Shown in pieces: positions 35,048-38,973 of a stretch of 38,973 nucleotides of DNA (its first letter is position 1; the number at the start of each line of letters is the position of its first letter). This stretch comes from Pseudomonadota bacterium. Lineage in GTDB: Bacteria; Pseudomonadota; Alphaproteobacteria; Kiloniellales; JACOMY01. The stretch spans positions 1 to 38,973 of the forward strand of contig JAKOWB010000193.1 of NCBI GenBank assembly GCA_029781795.1, in the 5' to 3' direction. A program made the position numbers and the translations under genes. Below the pieces are notes generated by a model. That model made no database searches, was not told where the DNA came from, and saw only the letters and a program-made list of their open reading frames with translations.

Positions 35048-35746
35048 ATGCGCGCCCTCATTCTCGCTGCCGTGCTTGCCGGCGTGCCGCTGGCCGGCAG
35101 CCAGGCCCTCGAGCTCTACGGTTCCTTCGGCACCGGCCTCAGCTTCACCAATGCCCAGAGCGGCGGCGTCAACTGGTTCGGGCCGCACCAGAACACCGGC
35201 GACGGCGATCAGACCTCGCCGCCCTTCACGGGCGCGCTGGGCGTCGCCTTCTCGCCCGACGAGATCGGCCTCGCCGGGGTCGGCCTGCGCCTGGAGATCG
35301 CCGGGACGGGCGGCTATGCGACCCGGCTGACGACGAATTCCTTCGAGCCGCCGACGCCGACCTTCTTCTACCAGACCGACGTCAACGCCTGGACCGGCAT
35401 GGCCAACCTCTGGGTCGACGTGCCGGTCGCCGACAAGGTCGGCCTCTATGTCGGCGGCGGCGCCGGCATCGCGCGCATCCACCTGGAGACCAGCGACACG
35501 GTGGTGACCGGCAGCAGCAACGATACCAACTTCGCCTGGACCGCCGGCGCGGGGGTGACCTGGCGGGTCGCCACCTGGGCCGTGCTCGACCTCGGCTATC
35601 GCTATGTCGACCTGGGCGAGACCGAAACCGAGCTCAGGGACTTCCTGGGCCCGTCGGTGCCGCCCAGCTCGCTGACGCTGGACATGACCTCGCACCAGAT
35701 CCTGACCAGCGTCCGCATCTCCTTCCCGGCCGGCTGGATCTTCTGA
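35048..35746 (+). CDS. Outer-membrane beta-barrel protein
   Basis: A 232-aa exported protein: signal peptide of about 20 residues (MRALILAAVLAGVPLAGSQA), then a string of amphipathic beta strands with aromatic girdles (ELYGSFGTGLSF, GLYVGGGAGIARIHL, VLDLGYRYVDLG) and a C-terminal Phe after SFPAGWI, as BAM substrates have. It resembles the OmpA/Omp25-like eight-stranded barrel type (OMP_b-brl). GGGGAGGA about 5 nt before the ATG fixes the start. Function is not deducible; no periplasmic anchor domain is present. It is convergent with the EamA gene. Confidence 0.87.
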   Translation: MRALILAAVLAGVPLAGSQALELYGSFGTGLSFTNAQSGGVNWFGPHQNTGDGDQTSPPFTGALGVAFSPDEIGLAGVGLRLEIAGTGGYATRLTTNSFEPPTPTFFYQTDVNAWTGMANLWVDVPVADKVGLYVGGGAGIARIHLETSDTVVTGSSNDTNFAWTAGAGVTWRVATWAVLDLGYRYVDLGETETELRDFLGPSVPPSSLTLDMTSHQILTSVRISFPAGWIF

Positions 35747-35747
35747 G

Positions 35748-36638
35748 CTAGCCGCGGCGCAGCAGCACCAGCGTGACGGCGCAGAGGATCATGGCGCCGC
35801 CGAAGATGGTCTCCCAGGTCGGCGTCTCGCCGACCACCAGGAAGACCCACAGCGGGCTGAGGAGCGATTCCATCAGCGAGAAGAGCGCCAGCAGCACCGC
35901 CGGCAGGTAGCGCGCGCCGCGGGCGAAGAGCAGCAGCGGCAGGGCGAGCTGCACCACGCCGACGCCGAGCGCCAGCCAGAAATCGTGCGCCGAGATCGCG
36001 CCGCCCGACAGGATCACCAGCAGCACCAGGCAGGTGGCGAAGCCGCCGAGCGCGAAGGACGGCATGAGGTCGAAGTCGCGGTAGCGGCGCAGCGCCACGA
36101 TCTGCGCGGCGAAGAAGAAGGCGACGAAGAGGCTGGAGAGATAGCCTTCCCAGGCGCCGCCGAAGTCACCCTCGCCGCTGGCCATGGTGGCGATGCCGGC
36201 GACGGCGACGACCAGGGCCAGCAGCACGACGCTGCCCACCCGCTCGCGCATCAGGAGCCAGGCCAGCAGCGCCGAGAAGAGCGGCGAGAGCGAGCCGAGG
36301 CAGGCCACCACGGCGACGCTCGCCAGCGAATAGGACACGATGTAGAGGCTGGAGCCGACGGCGAAGAAGGTACCGCAGGCCAGGTGCGCCGCCAGCGGCA
36401 CGTGCCTTATCCGCGCCGGCAGCTCGCGGCCGTAGCGCACGACCAGGTAGAGCGTCAGCGCCAGCGACATGCCGAGCGAGCGCGCGCCATTGGCGGCGAG
36501 CGGCGGCGTGTCCTCGAGCAGGCGCGTGAAAAGGCCCGCCAGCGACCAGCCGAAGGAAGCACCGAGCACCAGAAGGAAGCCGAGCAGGCGCCGCGGCGCG
36601 GGCACCAGCACAGGCACGGCCAGGGTCGCGTCGCTCAT
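35748..36638 (-). CDS. EamA/DMT-family transporter
   Basis: A 296-aa membrane protein with ten helices in two EamA halves. The first half has ASFGWSLAGLFTRLLED and LGSLSPLFSALLAWLLMRERV, the second ends with the matching SLMESLLSPLWVFLVVGETPTW and GAMILCAVTLVLL. Drug/metabolite transporters export amino acids or other metabolites; the substrate is unknown. GGAG 5 nt upstream supports the ATG at 36638. The tRNA-Gly gene lies 30 bp upstream on the same strand. Confidence 0.92.
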   Translation of the reverse strand: MSDATLAVPVLVPAPRRLLGFLLVLGASFGWSLAGLFTRLLEDTPPLAANGARSLGMSLALTLYLVVRYGRELPARIRHVPLAAHLACGTFFAVGSSLYIVSYSLASVAVVACLGSLSPLFSALLAWLLMRERVGSVVLLALVVAVAGIATMASGEGDFGGAWEGYLSSLFVAFFFAAQIVALRRYRDFDLMPSFALGGFATCLVLLVILSGGAISAHDFWLALGVGVVQLALPLLLFARGARYLPAVLLALFSLMESLLSPLWVFLVVGETPTWETIFGGAMILCAVTLVLLRRG

Positions 36639-36668
36639 AGGGCTCCGTCAGGGAGAGGCAGCGGCGGC

Positions 36669-36742
36669 TGGAGCGGGTGAGGGGAATCGAACCCCCGTCG
36701 TAAGCTTGGGAAGCTTCTGCTCTACCATTGAGCTACACCCGC
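36669..36742 (-). tRNA. tRNA-Gly (anticodon CCC)
   Basis: A complete 74-nt cloverleaf on the minus strand: acceptor GCGGGTG pairing with CACCCGC, D arm GCTC/GAGC, anticodon loop TTCCCAA (anticodon CCC), T arm with loop TTCGATT and stem GGGGG/CCCCT, discriminator T and an encoded CCA. The first pair of the anticodon stem (G27-A43) is a mismatch, the other four pairs are standard. It reads GGG codons, which are used in this GC-rich genome. Confidence 0.96.
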
Positions 36743-36936
36743 CTGAAGGCCGGCCCAGCGCCGTCGCGAGATATAAGCCAAGCGCCCCCAAGCCGGCAAG
36801 CGGGGCCGGCGGACGGCCTCGGTACGGCACCTTTCCGCGCCACGTCCGCGTCCGGATCGCTTGGTGCGCCGTAGCTTTTGACCGTAGAGTGACACGGTAC
36901 TCCAAGCGGGCTGACATCAAGGGGGCCTGGAGGACC

Positions 36937-37491
36937 ATGTCGGACACTGGACAGGAATCGCTCGAGCGGTTGATGGCGAATGTCGCCCGGGGCGACAGGC
37001 AGGCCTTCCGCCAGCTCTATCAGGCGACCTCGGCCAAGCTCTACGGCGTGGTCCTGCGCCTGCTGGCGCGCCGCGCCCTCGCGGACGAATGCTTGCAGGA
37101 GGTCTACGTGCGTGCCTGGCATGCCGCCCCGGCCTATGCCCCGGAGAAGGGAACGGTGATGACCTGGCTCATCACCATCGCCCGCAACCGGGCACTGGAC
37201 CTGCGCCGGCGCGAGCGGCCGTCGAGTTCGCTCGACGACGTGCCCGAGATCGCCGACATGAAGGACGAGACCCTCGACGCGCTGGCCCTGGCCGAGCAGT
37301 CGAGCGACGCCAGGCGGCTCAAGGCCTGCATCGAGCAGCTCGACGAGGAGCCCAAGCGCTGCGTGCTGCTGGCCTTCTGGCAGGGCCTGACGCATGAAGA
37401 GCTGGCGCGGCGGCTGGAGCGGCCGCTCGGCACCATCAAGTCCTGGGTGCGGCGCAGCCTCATGCGCCTGAAAGACTGCCTGGCGACATGA
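36937..37491 (+). CDS. ECF-family RNA polymerase sigma factor (SigK/EcfG-independent type)
   Basis: A 184-aa protein. Region 2 reads FRQLYQATSAKLYGVVLRLL and ADECLQEVYVRAWHAA, then TWLITIARNRALDLRRR; region 4 has LTHEELARRLERPLGTIKSWVRRSLMRLKDCL. GGAGG 3-4 nt before the ATG fixes the start. The stop overlaps the start of an RskA-like anti-sigma gene (ATGA), so this is a typical sigma/anti-sigma pair. Targets and inducing signal are unknown; the ferritin-like Tat protein downstream is a candidate target because it lies just past the terminator. Confidence 0.93.
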   Translation: MSDTGQESLERLMANVARGDRQAFRQLYQATSAKLYGVVLRLLARRALADECLQEVYVRAWHAAPAYAPEKGTVMTWLITIARNRALDLRRRERPSSSLDDVPEIADMKDETLDALALAEQSSDARRLKACIEQLDEEPKRCVLLAFWQGLTHEELARRLERPLGTIKSWVRRSLMRLKDCLAT

Positions 37492-38213
37492 GCGACGGCC
37501 GCACGATCCCGCCGGAAGACTGGGACGCCCTCGCCGCCGAGTTCGCGCTCGGCGTGCTGAGCGGCGGCGAGCTGTCCGACGCGGAGCGTCTGGAGGCGCG
37601 CGAGCCCGAGTTCCGCCGCCTGGTCGAGGCCTGGCGACTGCGGCTCGTGCCGCTGGCCCTGGCGGTGCAGCCGGTGGTGCCGCCGGCCGCGCTCTGGGCG
37701 CTGATCGAGGCCCGCCTGCCGGGCGGCCGTGGCATCGAGGCGGAAAGCCTGGTCCAGCAGCTTGCCCGCCGCGTGAAGATCTGGCGCATGTCCAGCGCCG
37801 TGCTGGCACTGGCGGCCATGGTGCTGGCCGTGCTGGTCGCCGTGCCGACGCTGTTGCGCCCGCCCGCGCCGGAGCGCTTCGTCGCCGTCCTGGGCGAGGG
37901 CGCCCAGAATCCGCAGTTCCTGGTGACCGTCGACCTGCAGAAGCAGGTCGTCTCGATCATGCCGGTGGCGCAGATCGGCGCGCCGACCGGCGATTTCGAG
38001 CTCTGGCTGGTCAAGGGCGACCAGGCGCCCAAGTCCCTGGGCCTGATCTCGGCCAGCGACGGCAAGCAGCTGCGGGTGGGCGCGGTGGCGCAGTCAACGA
38101 CGCTGAAGGGCGGGCTGCTGGCGATCAGCCTGGAACCCAAGGGTGGCTCGCCGACCGGCGCCCCGACCGGCCCGGTCATCTATACCGGCCCGCTGCTGGT
38201 GGCGCCGGAATAG
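37488..38213 (+). CDS. RskA-like anti-sigma factor
   Basis: A 241-aa single-pass membrane protein. The N-terminal cytoplasmic part (DWDALAAEFALGVLSGGELSD) is the anti-sigma-K helical domain, a transmembrane helix follows at about residues 102-123, and the rest is the RskA C-terminal domain with FELWLVKGDQAPKSLGLI. No zinc motif is present, as usual for this group. It should hold the upstream ECF sigma factor inactive until a periplasmic signal leads to proteolysis. The ATG overlaps the sigma stop. Confidence 0.92.
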   Translation: MSDGRTIPPEDWDALAAEFALGVLSGGELSDAERLEAREPEFRRLVEAWRLRLVPLALAVQPVVPPAALWALIEARLPGGRGIEAESLVQQLARRVKIWRMSSAVLALAAMVLAVLVAVPTLLRPPAPERFVAVLGEGAQNPQFLVTVDLQKQVVSIMPVAQIGAPTGDFELWLVKGDQAPKSLGLISASDGKQLRVGAVAQSTTLKGGLLAISLEPKGGSPTGAPTGPVIYTGPLLVAPE

Positions 38214-38405
38214 CCGGCCGTCGGGGTTGTCGCGACGGGGCGAGGCCTGGGGCCTCGCCCTTTTCGTTCGTCGCCGGCCCCGCTGCATCCGGCCGGGCGG
38301 GGCCGCCGTAACTCCACCTGCATTGCCAAAGGGTCGCCCGGCCCGGAGATGAAACTCCGGGCCGAACAACAGCAACACAAGGCGAACCACAGGAGAAACT
38401 CGATC
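38214..38405 (+). other. Intergenic region between anti-sigma and ferritin-like genes
   Basis: 192 nt containing the terminator at 38238-38264 and, further on, a purine-rich stretch ending in the ribosome-binding site of the ferritin-like gene. I see no clear -35/-10 pair with consensus, so its promoter may be for an alternative sigma factor. Confidence 0.4.
38238..38264 (+). terminator. Rho-independent terminator after the sigma/anti-sigma pair
   Basis: GGGCGAGGCC (38238-38247), a 3-nt loop and GGCCTCGCCC (38251-38260) form a perfect 10-bp GC-rich stem followed by TTTTCG. It lies 24 nt after the anti-sigma stop and 140 nt before the next gene, so the ferritin-like gene probably has its own promoter. 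Confidence 0.88.
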
Positions 38406-38973
38406 ATGTCGCAGTTCATTCGTCCGGACAGCAGCGTCGTCGCCTCGCGCCGGCGCTTCATCACCGGCGTCGGCCAGGCCACGCTGTCGGCCACCGCGGT
38501 GGCGCTGATCGTCGGCTGCCAGAGCAAGGCGGCCAGTACCATGGCCGAACACGACCCGGCGCAGGACGCCTCGATTCTGAACGTCGCCCTCGGGCTGGAG
38601 CACGAGGCCATCGCCGCCTATCAGCTCGGCGCCGAATCCGGCCTGCTGAAGAAGGGCGTACTGGAGGTGGCCGTGCTGTTCCAGAGCCACCACAAGCAGC
38701 ACCGCGATGCGCTGATCGGCGCCATCAAGCAGCTCGGCGCCATGCCGGTCGAGGCGATGAGCAACGCCGACTACGCCAAGGCGCTGGAGGCCGGCAAGCT
38801 GAAGAGCCAGGCCGACGTGCTCGATCTTGCCGCGCGGCTGGAGCTCGGCGCGACCAACGCCTATCTCTCGGTGATCCCGGCCTTCACCGATACGACCTTC
38901 AGCCAGATCGCCGGGCGCCTCGCGGCGGACGAGACGATGCACTGGACCGTGCTGAGCCAGGCGCTCGGCCGCC
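38406..38973 (+). CDS. Tat-exported ferritin-like domain protein (cut by window edge)
   Basis: The first 189 residues are visible and the gene continues beyond the window. The N terminus has a twin-arginine-type SRRRFITG motif, a hydrophobic stretch and the Cys at residue 38 (IVGCQS), which could be a lipobox variant. The rest is a four-helix ferritin-like bundle with candidate iron ligands Glu65/Glu67 (LEHEAIAAY), His95-His99 (SHHKQH), Glu146 and the ExxH pair Glu176/His179. Such Ferritin_2-type proteins are exported and little studied. AGGAG about 9 nt before the ATG supports the start. Confidence 0.85.
   Translation, partial: MSQFIRPDSSVVASRRRFITGVGQATLSATAVALIVGCQSKAASTMAEHDPAQDASILNVALGLEHEAIAAYQLGAESGLLKKGVLEVAVLFQSHHKQHRDALIGAIKQLGAMPVEAMSNADYAKALEAGKLKSQADVLDLAARLELGATNAYLSVIPAFTDTTFSQIAGRLAADETMHWTVLSQALGR

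Overview
The window is a gene-dense, very GC-rich bacterial chromosome segment with strong G/C preference at third codon positions. The gene content and neighbourhoods (argH-lptM-lysA followed by a TIGR02302/DUF4175 protein, a DUF3426 zinc-ribbon gene divergent from ftsEX, a DUF1203 gene, a tRNA-Gly(CCC) with encoded CCA, several ECF sigma factors) suggest an alphaproteobacterium, probably Rhodospirillales-like. That placement is inference and stops at class/order level. There are no rRNA genes, transposases, CRISPR arrays or prophage modules. No stretch without a gene exceeds 300 bases.

Layout. 1-823: start of a glycosyltransferase-like gene and a TlpA/ResA thioredoxin, both on minus. 858-6417: argH, lptM, lysA and a large DUF4175 membrane protein on plus. 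6424-8699: an M23 peptidase-family protein and xseA on minus. 8759-12664+: purD, a small exported protein, tadA (minus), a class I glutamine amidotransferase, rluB-type pseudouridine synthase and rsmD. 13209-17001: a DUF3426 protein (minus) divergent from ftsE-ftsX-ydcF-plsC, which overlap tightly as one operon. 17072-20738: adenosylcobalamin-dependent ribonucleotide reductase interrupted by an intact-looking intein with a LAGLIDADG endonuclease, then a small zinc-ribbon membrane protein. 20748-22735: an MgtC/DUF4010 membrane protein and a ChaC-type cyclotransferase on minus. 22820-24005: an AT-rich island with one unknown gene. 23980-26178: DUF1203, then a CnrYXH-like trio (periplasmic sensor, anti-sigma, ECF sigma) on minus. 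26445-30146: DinG-like helicase with a possible leader peptide, and a convergent AEC transporter. 30287-35746: TerB-like protein, then an operon ctaA, COG0523 metallochaperone GTPase, GST, GlcG/HbpS-like, methyltransferase, followed by an outer-membrane beta-barrel protein. 35748-38973: EamA transporter and tRNA-Gly (minus), ECF sigma plus RskA-like anti-sigma, a strong terminator, and the start of a Tat/lipoprotein ferritin-like gene.

Most of the window is core housekeeping sequence. The points worth a second look are: (i) the ribonucleotide reductase intein, placed directly before the predicted radical-forming cysteine; (ii) the AT-rich single-gene island flanked by a 10-bp direct repeat, whose right junction appears to have extended the neighbouring DUF1203 protein; (iii) a recurring promoter layout in which a -10-like hexamer sits 6-9 nt before the start codon with no Shine-Dalgarno sequence, suggesting leaderless mRNAs for xseA, tadA, the amidotransferase, nrdJ, ctaA and chaC; (iv) one such promoter feeding a 9-codon micro-ORF whose stop overlaps the dinG start; and (v) a palindrome in the promoter of the outer-membrane protein gene.
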